In this document: positions 1 to 8,405 of the stretch, piece after piece
How positions within the stretch are numbered: position 1 is the first letter of the stretch
Layout: each line of letters starts with the position of its first letter
DNA from: Fibrobacteria bacterium
Lineage (GTDB): Bacteria; Fibrobacterota; Fibrobacteria; UBA5070
Reading direction: 5' to 3'
Assembly: GCA_020633825.1 (NCBI GenBank)
Contig: JACKCV010000004.1
Span: 1-64,000, forward strand
DNA: 64,000 nt
Made by a program: the position numbers and the translations under genes
The notes under the pieces: model-generated
Told to the model about the DNA's origin: nothing
Databases searched by the model: none
Seen by the model: the letters and a program-made list of their open reading frames with translations, nothing else

Positions 1-151
1 CCTCCCCCGCCCCCCTTGGAAGGCGTGGATCCCTGGCAGGCTCGAGCCAGTGCCTCTCGATGCCCCGTGCAACGAGGGGCGACCGAGACGTTCAGATCCT
101 CCGAACGACAAGGGTCCCACCTTTCCATCGTGCTCTTTTCAAAATCCATCC

Positions 152-180
152 TTGACTTTTACTGCAACTCTCCGTATTCT
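152..180 (+). promoter_or_regulatory. Sigma70-type promoter upstream of the NmrA-like gene
   Basis: TTGACT at 152-157 and TATTCT at 175-180 are separated by 17 bases, a near-consensus vegetative promoter. The predicted transcript start lies near 187, giving a leader of about 40 bases that contains the AAAGGAG ribosome-binding site of the gene starting at 226. Bases 1-151 hold no gene I can support. Confidence 0.7.
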
Positions 181-225
181 AGTTTCTAACTGCGCCTCAC
201 ATCATTGCAGTTAAAGGAGAGCACC

Positions 226-1050
226 ATGAAGATCCTCGTCACCACCCCCACCGGAAAAGTCGGTTCCGAAGTCTCCCGCCTGCTGGCCTCGCGGGGCATC
301 CCCCACCGATGGGCGCTGCGGAATCCATCCAAGGCCCCCGCCAATGCCGAGTCCGTCGCCTTCGACTACCTGGCCCCCGAAACCTGGGAGCGCGCGCTGG
401 AAGGAATCGATCGCATCTACCTCGCCTCCGTCGGCGACCAGCCTGCGGACCCGGAAAAGGCCTTCGTCGACCTGGCGGTCTCCAAGGGGATCACGCGGAT
501 CGTCAAGCTCGGCGCGGCAGGGATCGAAGAAACCGATGTTCCCCTGCGCCAGGTCGAACGGCACATCGAATCGAAGGGGATCGAATGGACCTTCCTGCAT
601 CCGACCTGGTTCTGGCAGAACTTCAGCACCGCCTACGCGGGAGGGATCCAGGCCGGACTCCTCGCCGAACCCGTCGGTGAGCGCTGGACGGCCTTCATCG
701 ATACCCGCGACATCGCCGCCGTCGCGGTGGAAGCCCTGACAGGAGACCGTTTCGTCGGACGCATCCTCACCCTGACCGGACCGGATCGAACCAGCCGCGC
801 CCAGTTGGTCGCGGAGATCTCGCGGCAACTCGGCCGGGAAATCCGATTCCAGGACGTCTCCGATGCGGAATTCCGCACCGCCACGGCTCCCTATCTAAGT
901 GAATCCTACCTCGAATTGCTGTCGGCCTTGTACGGCTGGGTCCGCGCCGGGGCCACGGAGTTCACCACCGACACCGTGGAGGAAGTCCTCGGTCGCAAGC
1001 CCGTCGGACTCCGACAATTCGTGGAGGAGAATCTCGACGCCTGGCGTTGA
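226..1050 (+). CDS. NmrA-like / NAD(P)-binding Rossmann-fold oxidoreductase
   Basis: Protein of 274 residues in the NmrA / atypical short-chain dehydrogenase family, whose members bind NAD(P) and act as quinone or azo reductases or as redox sensors. The N-terminal strand followed by TPTGKVGSEV (residues 8-16) is the dinucleotide-binding glycine loop. EWTFLHPTWFWQNF, in the middle of the protein, is the segment typical of this family's ligand pocket, and the C-terminal part resembles the substrate-binding lobe. I chose the ATG at 226 because AAAGGAG sits 5-11 bases before it; a TTG at 205 in the same frame has no such site. It is a cytosolic enzyme and the substrate cannot be read from sequence. 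It has its own sigma70-type promoter and no operon partner. Family assignment is firm, precise activity unknown. Confidence 0.85.
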   Translation: MKILVTTPTGKVGSEVSRLLASRGIPHRWALRNPSKAPANAESVAFDYLAPETWERALEGIDRIYLASVGDQPADPEKAFVDLAVSKGITRIVKLGAAGIEETDVPLRQVERHIESKGIEWTFLHPTWFWQNFSTAYAGGIQAGLLAEPVGERWTAFIDTRDIAAVAVEALTGDRFVGRILTLTGPDRTSRAQLVAEISRQLGREIRFQDVSDAEFRTATAPYLSESYLELLSALYGWVRAGATEFTTDTVEEVLGRKPVGLRQFVEENLDAWR

Positions 1051-1120
1051 TCGAACGCGCACCGGAAGATCGGTCGGGAACGGAGGGAGGGGGGGTGCCC
1101 CTCTCCTGTGCGAGGAAATG

Positions 1121-1126
1121 CACTTT
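1121..1126 (+). promoter_or_regulatory. Candidate leaderless -10 element (CACTTT) before the HD hydrolase
   Basis: CACTTT ends 7 bases before the ATG at 1134 in an otherwise G+C-rich stretch. A transcript start 7 bases downstream of the hexamer would fall at the start codon. No Shine-Dalgarno site lies at usable spacing. Confidence 0.45.
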
Positions 1127-1133
1127 GCCGTCC

Positions 1134-1736
1134 ATGACCCCTCTCCCGTCTTCCGGTCCGCTAGCCTTCCTCCTCGAAATCGATCGGATGAAGGAGACTT
1201 GGCGCAAGAATCCCGTCTACGGAACCAACAGGGTGGAGAACGACGCGGAACACTCCTGGCACGGGGCCATGGCGGCCTTGGTCCTCTCCCCGCTGCTCCC
1301 CACCGGAATCGACGCACATCGCATCGGCCGCATGATGCTGGTCCACGACCTTGGGGAGATCGACACCGGCGACATCCTGGTCTACGCCAAGGACGAGGCG
1401 AAAGCCGCGGTCGAGGAACGCACCTGCCTGGAAAGGATCCTTGGCATCCTCCCGGAATCCTCGCGCCAGGAAATCCGGGATCTTTGGATCGAGTTCGAGG
1501 AGGGCATCACCCCCGAAGCCCGCGCCGCGCAGGCCATCGACCGCATGCTTCCCTGTCTGGAAAACCTCGCCAGCCAAGGGGCGGCCTGGAAGACGCACGG
1601 AGTCACCCTGGAACAATCCCTGAAACGCAACTCCGTGATCGGAGAGGTCTTCCCCACGCTCTGGGAGGAAATCCGACCCCGCCTCGAGGCGGTCTTTCGG
1701 GAGAGCACTTCCCAAGCGGAGCCACCGAGGCCCTGA
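1134..1736 (+). CDS. HD-domain hydrolase (YfbR/HDDC2-like nucleotidase)
   Basis: Protein of 200 residues in the HD metal-dependent phosphohydrolase superfamily, closest in layout to YfbR/HDDC2 proteins that dephosphorylate deoxynucleoside 5'-monophosphates. Residues 22-43 contain TWRKN and RVENDAEHSWH, giving the first metal-binding histidine (H40). LVHDLGEID at 69-77 supplies the H71-D72 pair, and a later AIDRM supplies the last aspartate. The frame is open upstream to 1047, overlapping the previous gene, but the homologous region begins after the ATG at 1134, so that start is preferred. There is no Shine-Dalgarno site; the gene seems to be read from a leaderless promoter. Cytosolic. The substrate is inferred from the family only. 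Confidence 0.8.
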   Translation: MTPLPSSGPLAFLLEIDRMKETWRKNPVYGTNRVENDAEHSWHGAMAALVLSPLLPTGIDAHRIGRMMLVHDLGEIDTGDILVYAKDEAKAAVEERTCLERILGILPESSRQEIRDLWIEFEEGITPEARAAQAIDRMLPCLENLASQGAAWKTHGVTLEQSLKRNSVIGEVFPTLWEEIRPRLEAVFRESTSQAEPPRP

Positions 1737-1941
1737 GCCGATTCCCGGGGGGACCACCCGTGCCCCTGCACGAACCGAGGCTCCCGCATTCCCCCCCTCC
1801 CGCGGAATACAAGCCCGGCTCGAGCTTCCCACGGAGGGGATGCCCGTTTCGAGGAAGTCCTCCATCGCCTCGAAGGCCAGGTTTATTTTTCCCCCCACGA
1901 ACCATTGTCTGCCAGGATTCCCGTTTCCGAAGGCGCTCCCC

Positions 1942-2583
1942 ATGCTCCGCATCCCCCACGTCCTTCTCGGAGTGTTCCTCCTTGCCGGATGCAAAGAGAC
2001 CCGTGAAAACGCCGGAGATCCCTCCGGATCGTCACCGGTTCCGACTCCGGACTCCCTGGCGGCTCCTCCCCCCGACGACTCCCTTCCCTCGAATCCCTCG
2101 ACGACCTCCTCGAAGGACTCCATCTCCGAGGACTCCACCGAGCTCCCCCCCCCCGAGCCGGAGACCTTCCAACGCATCCCCATCGAGCGGATCGATTCGG
2201 CCCTCCAGACCTACGATGGCGGAGACACCCTCTCCATCGATTCGGTGGGAAACAACGAATGCATCGGGATTCCCTTGAACATCTACCGGTTGCGCCACGG
2301 ATTGACCCTGGAAGGAAACTCCTACCACCCGTATGCGCTCGTGTGGACCTTCGAAGGAAAGTTTGGAGAAGTTCTGGGATTGAAGCCAGGGATGGCGCTC
2401 GATTCGGTCCGCGCTCGTCTTCCCGCTCCGGCCCAAGCTTCCGACGACACCCTCGTGTACCTGTCCGAGAAGCCCGACGGGTACGAGCACGAGTATTTCG
2501 ACGCCCGCTGGACGATCACCACCGTCTTCAAGCAGGGGATACTGACCAAGGTCGTGTTCACGCCCGCCTTCGACGACTGCTGA
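1942..2583 (+). CDS. Lipoprotein of unknown function
   Basis: Protein of 213 residues. The N-terminus is a lipoprotein signal (hydrophobic LLGVFLLAGC, acylated cysteine near residue 17). A disordered linker of about 60 residues rich in Pro, Ser and Asp follows, as is common for lipoproteins spanning away from a membrane. The remaining 120 or so residues form a compact domain with YDGGDTLSIDSVGNNECIGIP and a DDTLVYLSEKPDGYEHEYFDARW segment, ending in a C-terminal cysteine; two cysteines could form a disulphide. I do not recognise the domain. The ATG at 1942 is chosen because it alone gives a proper lipoprotein signal. The gene converges with the chitinase gene, leaving only 22 bases between stops. 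Confidence 0.7.
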   Translation: MLRIPHVLLGVFLLAGCKETRENAGDPSGSSPVPTPDSLAAPPPDDSLPSNPSTTSSKDSISEDSTELPPPEPETFQRIPIERIDSALQTYDGGDTLSIDSVGNNECIGIPLNIYRLRHGLTLEGNSYHPYALVWTFEGKFGEVLGLKPGMALDSVRARLPAPAQASDDTLVYLSEKPDGYEHEYFDARWTITTVFKQGILTKVVFTPAFDDC

Positions 2584-2605
2584 GATTCGCGAGCCCGGGC
2601 CGCGG

Positions 2606-3826
2606 CTACCTGGGAGAGATCGAGCCGCTCCGGTGTCCCGACACCTGTTGAACGAATCGGGACCACACCCCGGGCAGGTTCCTCCCCAGAAGGTCGGGAT
2701 CCGTCCCCACCGGCAGGGCGGAACTCCCCGGCCTCGCGCGCCTTCCGGCCTCGACGGGGCCGAGCCGGCCTTCCAGGGCGCGAGCGAAGGCCCAAGGCCC
2801 GTCGCAGGAACTCGCATCGAGATTTAGGGACCAGGTCATCACCCCGCGCAAGGAAGGATGGGAGGCCGTGGTCGCGTAGGTGTACGACGACAGGCGTTCC
2901 CCGTCCCCTCGCAGGTAGGCCAGGGCGGAAACCAACCGGCGGGGGTCGACGAACCCGGTTCCCGCCGCCTCGCAGGAGCTGGCCGGGACTCCCACGGCGA
3001 ATCGATCGGCGGAAAACCCCTCGAAGCGGCCCCTGCCGTCGAGGAGTTCGAACCCGAGGAGGACGGTTTCCGTCATCGCGGTGATGAAGTCGGGATCGCC
3101 GGTGTCGTACCAGACCCGTCCATCCCGTGCGAAGATCCCGCCGGAAGCCCCGCCGGCATTGTAGAACTGGGGCATCAGAAGATCGATGGAATCGCGCAGT
3201 CCCTCGATCACGGGAAGCCAGGCACCTCCGTTCGCGTTGTCCACCTGCCATCTGCTGAGCGCTCCCTGCAGGTAGATCAGTTCCGGAGCCATGGTCAGAA
3301 GGAGTTTCCGGCCTGTCCGGCCACGGTATCTGGACATCACGGCTTCGATGGCCTCGACGATGCGGGTCTGGCCGGCGGCAGGAGTCCGGAGCGTCCAAGG
3401 ACCGAAATCCATCGAGGTCGATTCGAAATCGAGGTCCACTCCGTCGATCGCGTCCTGGTAGGCCACCAGGAGGGAATCGAGGGAGGTCACGAACCGATCG
3501 CGCTCGGCATCGGAGGTGAGGCGGATCGGATCGGCGGCTCCACCCACGCTCAGGATCACCCGGGTCCCCCGCGCCTTCAAGGTGGACAGGTCCTCGAGGA
3601 ATCGAGAGGACTGCATCCCGGCGGGAAGCTTGAATTCCAGGTCGCAATCGGAACCGGGTCGAGTGGTCGCGAAGGCCAGCAGCACCACGTTGTAGGCGGG
3701 ATCGATCTCCGTCAACGCCATGTCGGACCAGTTCTGCCAGTACCCCGCCAGGACACGATCGGGAAGCCCGGCCGAGAAGGCGGTTCCCATCCACAACAGG
3801 AGCCCTGGCAGCACCCGCGACAGCAC
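2606..3826 (-). CDS. GH18 chitinase, secreted
   Basis: Protein of 406 residues. A signal peptide (residues 1-19, cleavage after AFSA) precedes a single GH18 TIM barrel. It has the strand-1 motif VLAGYWQNW (25-33), SVGG (93-96) and the catalytic signature DGVDLDFE (128-135), whose E135 is the general acid. MPQFYN later in the chain carries the substrate-binding Tyr/Asn typical of family 18. All DxDxE acids are present, so the enzyme should be active on chitin or related GlcNAc polymers. No carbohydrate-binding module is seen. The GTG start at 3826 has GAGGGGGAAGG just upstream and lies 11 bases after the stop of the GyrI-like gene, so the two are probably co-transcribed. Confidence 0.9.
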   Translation of the reverse strand: MLSRVLPGLLLWMGTAFSAGLPDRVLAGYWQNWSDMALTEIDPAYNVVLLAFATTRPGSDCDLEFKLPAGMQSSRFLEDLSTLKARGTRVILSVGGAADPIRLTSDAERDRFVTSLDSLLVAYQDAIDGVDLDFESTSMDFGPWTLRTPAAGQTRIVEAIEAVMSRYRGRTGRKLLLTMAPELIYLQGALSRWQVDNANGGAWLPVIEGLRDSIDLLMPQFYNAGGASGGIFARDGRVWYDTGDPDFITAMTETVLLGFELLDGRGRFEGFSADRFAVGVPASSCEAAGTGFVDPRRLVSALAYLRGDGERLSSYTYATTASHPSLRGVMTWSLNLDASSCDGPWAFARALEGRLGPVEAGRRARPGSSALPVGTDPDLLGRNLPGVWSRFVQQVSGHRSGSISPR

Positions 3827-3837
3827 CGCCTTCCCCC

Positions 3838-4332
3838 TCAGGATCCGGCCGACGCGATGTCGGCGCGGGGCACCAATGGCGCCATCAAATACATGAGGTC
3901 GGTCTTGGGATCGAGGAAATCCGTCGGATACATCTCGTGCAACGCTCCTTCCCGACGCCAATGGGGACTGGACCGGGAGAATTCCCGCATGTGCTCCAGG
4001 CCCTGCTCGTACTGGTCCATGCGCAGGGGAATCTTCATCCAGCAGGACGCCGGCAGGTCCCAGACGACCCAATCCCCCAACGATTCCGTCCCCCGAGGCA
4101 CCTGGCAACCCGCGAGGTATCGCCCCGTCGCCCCCTTCCAGGGGGACAGGTAGCTCTCGGGATCGCTCATGAGCCCCCAGACCGCACCGCGTTCGAGGTG
4201 GCGGATCTCCTGCGACCTTTCGACGAATTCCGTCCATAGTCGGGGCACCCAGTCCCGGCAGTCCGACAAGGAACCGGCCCGTTCCAGACCGATGCAGGAG
4301 AAGGCGGGCATTCCGACGAGCTGGTGTTCCAT
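3838..4332 (-). CDS. GyrI-like effector-binding domain protein
   Basis: Protein of 164 residues consisting of a stand-alone GyrI-like small-molecule-binding domain, the module that senses ligands in AraC/MerR regulators such as Rob and BmrR. Supporting motifs are PAFSCIGLERAG, PRLWTEFVERSQEI, the central YLAGCQV and the C-terminal PLVP strand. No DNA-binding domain is present, so it is not itself a transcription factor; stand-alone members bind or hydrolyse cyclic or xenobiotic compounds. It is the first gene of a likely two-gene unit with the chitinase. Transcription seems to start from a candidate leaderless promoter (CATTTT at 4348-4343), divergent from the HAD hydrolase gene. Confidence 0.75.
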   Translation of the reverse strand: MEHQLVGMPAFSCIGLERAGSLSDCRDWVPRLWTEFVERSQEIRHLERGAVWGLMSDPESYLSPWKGATGRYLAGCQVPRGTESLGDWVVWDLPASCWMKIPLRMDQYEQGLEHMREFSRSSPHWRREGALHEMYPTDFLDPKTDLMYLMAPLVPRADIASAGS

Positions 4333-4342
4333 GGTTGCCCAG

Positions 4343-4367
4343 AAAATGCATCCCGTGGAAGCATTTT
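4343..4367. promoter_or_regulatory. Inverted repeat forming two divergent leaderless -10 elements
   Basis: AAAATGC (4343-4349) and GCATTTT (4361-4367) are exact inverted repeats with an 11-base spacer. Each arm contains CATTTT reading outwards. On the plus strand it ends 6 bases before the ATG at 4374, and on the minus strand 10 bases before the ATG at 4332. The two genes thus share a very small divergent promoter region. Confidence 0.45.
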
Positions 4368-4373
4368 TCCCCG

Positions 4374-5240
4374 ATGGATCCCATCGCCCCCCTCGCGAAT
4401 CCGGAGGAAGCGCTTCTTTCCCGGATCGACGAAGGGAAGGAACGCCTTCCCCGAGCCCTGGTCTTCGATCTCGACGACACGCTCCTGTCGCGCACCAAGG
4501 AGATCTCCCCCAGGACCCTCTCCTGCCTGCACCGGGTCCTCGACTCGGGCATCGTCGTCTGCCTGGCCACCTCGCGACCGATCCGTTCCGTCCGGCACTT
4601 CGTCCCGGAGGCCCTGCTCGATCGCCTCGCGATGATCACCCTCAACGGGGCCGTCTCCTGGACGTCGGGGGTGGAGCGTCGTCATTCGTGCGTCTCCTCC
4701 GATCTCCCGGAAATCCTGGAACGATGCGCCCGCGAGCCGGACCTCATCCTGACCTTGGAATGGGAGGGCGAGGAATTCGCGACGAACCTCGCTGGCAGCC
4801 GCGTGGAAGGCTACCAGAATCCTTCCAAAGCGGGATTCCTCCGCATCGAGGAGGCTTCCCTCGAGGGTGTATCCAAACTGGCCATCGACGGGAACGGGCG
4901 CCCTCTGCAAATCCTGGCCGCAGATCTCCGACGTGGGAGCCTGTCGGTGATTCCCGCCTTGGGGGGAACCTTCCTCAATGTGGTCCAAGCCCGGGTCGAC
5001 AAGGCCACCACCTTGTCCCTGGTGTTGCGGGAACGCATGATCGCCTGGCAGGACACGGCGGTGTTCGGCGACGACACCCCGGACTTGGGGATGCTCGCGA
5101 GGGCGGGGCGCCCGGTCGCGATGGGCAACTCCTGTCCCGAGGTCCTGTCGGCATGCCGGGAAACGATCGGAGACTGCGACAGCGACGCCATCGCTTCCTG
5201 GATCGATCGCACCTTCCCCCCTCCCCATCCCCGCTCCTGA
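4374..5240 (+). CDS. HAD-superfamily phosphatase (Cof-like)
   Basis: Protein of 288 residues of the haloacid dehalogenase superfamily, Cof/type II cap class, which hydrolyses sugar phosphates or other phosphomonoesters. Motif I is VFDLDDTLL (residues 30-38), with nucleophile D32 and acid D34. Motif II is the Thr/Ser in CLATSRP, motif III a lysine in the region after the cap, and motif IV GDDTPDLGML. The cap domain lies between motifs II and III. The ATG at 4374 is preferred because the homologous region starts shortly after it and a -10-like CATTTT ends 6 bases before it; a further in-frame ATG at 4335 would start within the divergent promoter. Cytosolic; substrate unknown. Confidence 0.85.
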   Translation: MDPIAPLANPEEALLSRIDEGKERLPRALVFDLDDTLLSRTKEISPRTLSCLHRVLDSGIVVCLATSRPIRSVRHFVPEALLDRLAMITLNGAVSWTSGVERRHSCVSSDLPEILERCAREPDLILTLEWEGEEFATNLAGSRVEGYQNPSKAGFLRIEEASLEGVSKLAIDGNGRPLQILAADLRRGSLSVIPALGGTFLNVVQARVDKATTLSLVLRERMIAWQDTAVFGDDTPDLGMLARAGRPVAMGNSCPEVLSACRETIGDCDSDAIASWIDRTFPPPHPRS

Positions 5241-5367
5241 AGGCATCCCGGCCTGCAGGTCCGGAAATGCACCGGGAAGCGGAATCCTGCGACCTCCCCA
5301 TCGGATCGGATGGATTTCGCATTGGCCTCCGATTCGCTTTGAAGACGAGGACTTCGGAAGGTGTCCC

Positions 5368-5955
5368 ATGCTCGCGATTCTGCTCTCCCTGGTCCTGATC
5401 CACACTCCGGCCAACTCCCGGAATTCCACGCCGCCAACCCGCCTCCTCCTCGAAGCCGAAACGAATGCCGGGGTCTTCCTGGATCCCCACCAGGGATCCG
5501 TCGGGCTTGCCGCCAACGCGGGATTGTTTTTCCCGCCTCGATGGTACCTGGGCTACCGGGGAAGCCTCGAATCCGCCCTTTCTTCGAAGTGCTCCCCTCT
5601 TCCCATGGAATCCACGTCCCACCACCTGGCGGAGGTGGGGTGGATCCCTCCGATGGAATTCCTCGAACCCAGTCTCCACCTGGGCATCGGCCTGCGGGAG
5701 GACATTCGTAGAGGAGACCAAATCGGCACCGAGGAGTGCGACGACGGGTGGCTCGGCTGGAGTGAATCGACGCGCAGTCTGCACAGTTCCCGATCCACCC
5801 TGCATCCCACGGTGGTGCTTCGCGCGGGCCTCACCCTCTACTGGAGGTGGATCGGGATCGGATGGTCCTGGATTGCCGAGCCCATGGATTCCGAAACCCG
5901 GATCTGGCTCCGGAACCGGACGGGGTTGCATCTCCAGCTTCGGCTTCCCGGGTGA
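5368..5955 (+). CDS. Exported protein of unknown function
   Basis: Protein of 195 residues with a short, plausible signal peptide (MLAILLSLVLIHTPANS). The mature part alternates hydrophobic and polar residues and is rich in Trp, Gly and Leu (for example LTLYWRWIGIGWSWIAEP). It ends in a short aromatic/aliphatic strand, LHLQLRLPG, a pattern that would suit a small outer-membrane beta-barrel or beta-sandwich. I recognise no family. GGAAGGTG just before the ATG at 5368 serves as ribosome-binding site. Codon third positions are strongly G/C like neighbouring genes, supporting that it is translated. Neighbours offer no functional hint. Confidence 0.6.
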   Translation: MLAILLSLVLIHTPANSRNSTPPTRLLLEAETNAGVFLDPHQGSVGLAANAGLFFPPRWYLGYRGSLESALSSKCSPLPMESTSHHLAEVGWIPPMEFLEPSLHLGIGLREDIRRGDQIGTEECDDGWLGWSESTRSLHSSRSTLHPTVVLRAGLTLYWRWIGIGWSWIAEPMDSETRIWLRNRTGLHLQLRLPG

Positions 5956-6051
5956 CTCCTCCGTGGGCCCTCCTTCCCGAAGGATCCCCCATCGTTTCCC
6001 CACCGCTGCCTCTCCCGATCCGCACTTTGGCGATTCTCGGAAGTCGTGAGA

Positions 6052-6057
6052 CATATT
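6052..6057 (+). promoter_or_regulatory. Candidate leaderless -10 element (CATATT)
   Basis: CATATT ends 7 bases before the ATG at 6065, and no Shine-Dalgarno site is present, so transcription would begin at or next to the start codon. Confidence 0.4.
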
Positions 6058-6064
6058 TCCCGGG

Positions 6065-6658
6065 ATGCCGCATTCCCTCCTTCTCCTGGTCCAAAGCTCC
6101 ATGCTTCTCCTGTCCGCCGGCGACCGCCCCGCCACCTCCCCGCCGAGGGAAGTCCTGCCCTTCGTGCCCGCGGGCTTCCGGGCCGAGAGATGGCCGGCGG
6201 CCGATCTCGACCGGGACGGCGACCAGGACCGACTCCTGCTCGTGGTCGCCCCCGACAGTTCCACACCCGACGGCGAGGAAGGCCCTCGCATCCTCCTGGT
6301 CCTGCGCCGCGACGCCCAGGGAACCCTCCGACTCCATTCGCGCAACGAGAGAGTGGCCTTCTGCAAGGGCTGCGGCGGTGTCTTCGGCGACCCCTTGGAC
6401 GATGTCGAAGCCCAACGCGGCAAATTCACCGTGTCCCACATGGGGGGATCGGCGCACCGCTGGGCGAATTCCTACACCTTCGGGTGGTCCCGACGCGACA
6501 GTTCCTGGCAACTGGTCGAAACCACCGAGACGACCTTCCGGGTGGACGATGCGGAATCCTCCTACCGGGAAACCACCCGCAAGCCCCCCGCGGATTTCGG
6601 TTTGATCGATTTCCGCGACTTCGATCCCATGGAGTACCTGGGAAAAGGCGCCCGCTGA
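6065..6658 (+). CDS. Exported protein with FG-GAP/calcium-loop-like motif
   Basis: Protein of 197 residues with an N-terminal hydrophobic signal (LLLLVQSSMLLLSAG). Just after it, AADLDRDGDQDRLLLVV matches the Asp-rich calcium-binding loop of FG-GAP/VCBS-type repeats. The middle contains FCKGCGGVFGDPLDD with a CxxC pair, and the chain ends in Asp/Phe-rich sequence. Only one repeat is visible, so it is not a full FG-GAP propeller. Function unknown; it probably acts in the periplasm or at the cell surface. The start is the ATG at 6065, with no Shine-Dalgarno site but a -10-like CATATT 7 bases upstream. Confidence 0.6.
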   Translation: MPHSLLLLVQSSMLLLSAGDRPATSPPREVLPFVPAGFRAERWPAADLDRDGDQDRLLLVVAPDSSTPDGEEGPRILLVLRRDAQGTLRLHSRNERVAFCKGCGGVFGDPLDDVEAQRGKFTVSHMGGSAHRWANSYTFGWSRRDSSWQLVETTETTFRVDDAESSYRETTRKPPADFGLIDFRDFDPMEYLGKGAR

Positions 6659-6914
6659 AGGCTGTCTCCCCGCCGTTCGAACGGGCAGGAACCATCCAGG
6701 ATCGCCCCCCCTCGATGCCTCGCCCCTCCCCGAAGCGGTATACTTGCAGGGACGGGGAACGCGAACTTCCGTTTTCCTGCCTCGGTTTTCCTCCCGCCGG
6801 GGGGTGTCGCTCCGTCCTCCGATGGCAGGCCCCTTCCCGCGGACCATACCCGGGAAACCACGAAGCCTCCGCTCACATCACCGGCCATCCCGGATTCAAC
6901 ACGAGGAGTCGAAC

Positions 6915-8405
6915 ATGCGCCCAGTCTCCACGCTAGCTTGCCTGGGATCGTTCCTCCTGGTGGTGGCCTGCGGATCCGACTCCCCGGCGAGGCAGGAATC
7001 GGAGCTCCGGTCCACCATCCTCCCGGACACGTCCTCGGTGGAATTCGTGGAACCGACCGTCGCCGGGCGCACGTTCTGGGTCGACCCCGTGCACGGAACC
7101 CCCTCCGGGGACGGATCGGCCGAGCATCCCTGGCGCACCCTCCAGGAGGTTCTCGACAGCGGTCTGGTCGCCTACTACGCACCGACGAATTCCGATCCCG
7201 GCGCGCCGATGATCCTCCACGACTCGGGCGCACCCGTGCAAGGCGGGGACCGCCTCTACCTGAAATCCGGATACCACGGATTCGTGCGCCGAAACCGCTT
7301 CTGCTTCCAGGACTGGCTGCACATCGAAGCCGCTCCCAACGACACGCCCGTGCTCGCGCAATTCCAGATCGTGGGGGCGTTCCAGAAGATCCACCTGAAA
7401 GGCCTCCGGTTCCGCAAGGAGGACTGGATCCCGTCGGATACCGCCACGGGCGACCAGAAGTTGTGGTGGAAGGCCCAGGCCATCAACCGCAATTCCGGGG
7501 CGATGGTCCAGCTGCAGAGCAACACCTTCTACGGAAGCGGACGGGAGGTCGTCCTGCAGGGCCTCGATGTCCGCTCCGCGAGGGACGTCTCCGGTTGGCT
7601 CGCGCAGGACTGGGTCGACCGCGCCACCACCGGCATCGCCTTGCGCTCGGTCCGGTCCGCGAGAATCCAGGGATGCCACGTGGAGAACATCTCCTTCGGC
7701 GTCTCCATCGACTACGGCTCCGACAGCACGATCGCCATGGACAACCACGTGAAACGCTTCTCCGGCGACGGATTCCGACTCATCTCCGACCATTGCCGCC
7801 TGGAACGCAACCGGATCGAAGGCTGCATGAAGGTCGACGGCAACCACGACGACGGGATCCAAACCTGGTCCCGCGGCTCCGACGGCTCGAGCGGGACCGG
7901 TGTCGTGGTGGGGAACATCCTGCGGGACAACCTGATCGTCGGCATCATCGATTCCACCGATCCTCTGCGCGGCTCCCCCCAGGGCATCGGGGCCTTCGAC
8001 GGCATGTTCGACGGATGGGTGGTGGAGCGGAACGTGGTGGTGTCCAACACCTACCACGGAATCTCCTTCTACGGGATACGCAATTCCAGGGTGGCCAACA
8101 ACACCGTGATCGACCAGCTTCCGGACGACGACGTCAGTCCGTGGATCCTGGTGCGCGCCCACAAGGACGGTCGCGCAGCCCGGAACGTCGTGGTGACCGG
8201 GAACCTCGCGATGGCCAGCGTGGGGGCCAACGGGGAATCCATGACGGATTCCGGAAATGCGGTCATCGGAAAACGTGCCTTCCATCGCCTCGCCTGGCTC
8301 TTCGAAGACGCCTTCCACGGGAACGTCCGCCTGCGGAAGAACGATTCGACCAGCGCCTTCTTCCGGGACGCCCCCGTGCCGGGAGCCTACCCCGCTTCGC
8401 CCTGA
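6915..8405 (+). CDS. Right-handed parallel beta-helix lipoprotein
   Basis: Protein of 496 residues. It has a lipoprotein signal (lipobox LVVAC, cysteine near residue 20) and then a PbH1-type right-handed beta-helix. The helix is announced by WVDPVHGTPSGDGSAEHPW, the usual entry segment (TFYVSPSGSDSN-GT-P--TLQ). Repeated coils such as RIQGCHVENISFGVSIDYG, NRIEGCMKV, NLIVGIID and RVANNTVID follow. The fold is found in pectate lyases, alginate lyases and other polysaccharide-binding or cleaving proteins; catalytic residues cannot be assigned. ATG 6915 has GAGGAG 9 bases upstream; a TATACT element at 6739-6744 could be its promoter, leaving a leader of about 165 bases. The 3' end overlaps the convergent nucleosidase gene by 19 bases. 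Confidence 0.8.
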   Translation: MRPVSTLACLGSFLLVVACGSDSPARQESELRSTILPDTSSVEFVEPTVAGRTFWVDPVHGTPSGDGSAEHPWRTLQEVLDSGLVAYYAPTNSDPGAPMILHDSGAPVQGGDRLYLKSGYHGFVRRNRFCFQDWLHIEAAPNDTPVLAQFQIVGAFQKIHLKGLRFRKEDWIPSDTATGDQKLWWKAQAINRNSGAMVQLQSNTFYGSGREVVLQGLDVRSARDVSGWLAQDWVDRATTGIALRSVRSARIQGCHVENISFGVSIDYGSDSTIAMDNHVKRFSGDGFRLISDHCRLERNRIEGCMKVDGNHDDGIQTWSRGSDGSSGTGVVVGNILRDNLIVGIIDSTDPLRGSPQGIGAFDGMFDGWVVERNVVVSNTYHGISFYGIRNSRVANNTVIDQLPDDDVSPWILVRAHKDGRAARNVVVTGNLAMASVGANGESMTDSGNAVIGKRAFHRLAWLFEDAFHGNVRLRKNDSTSAFFRDAPVPGAYPASP

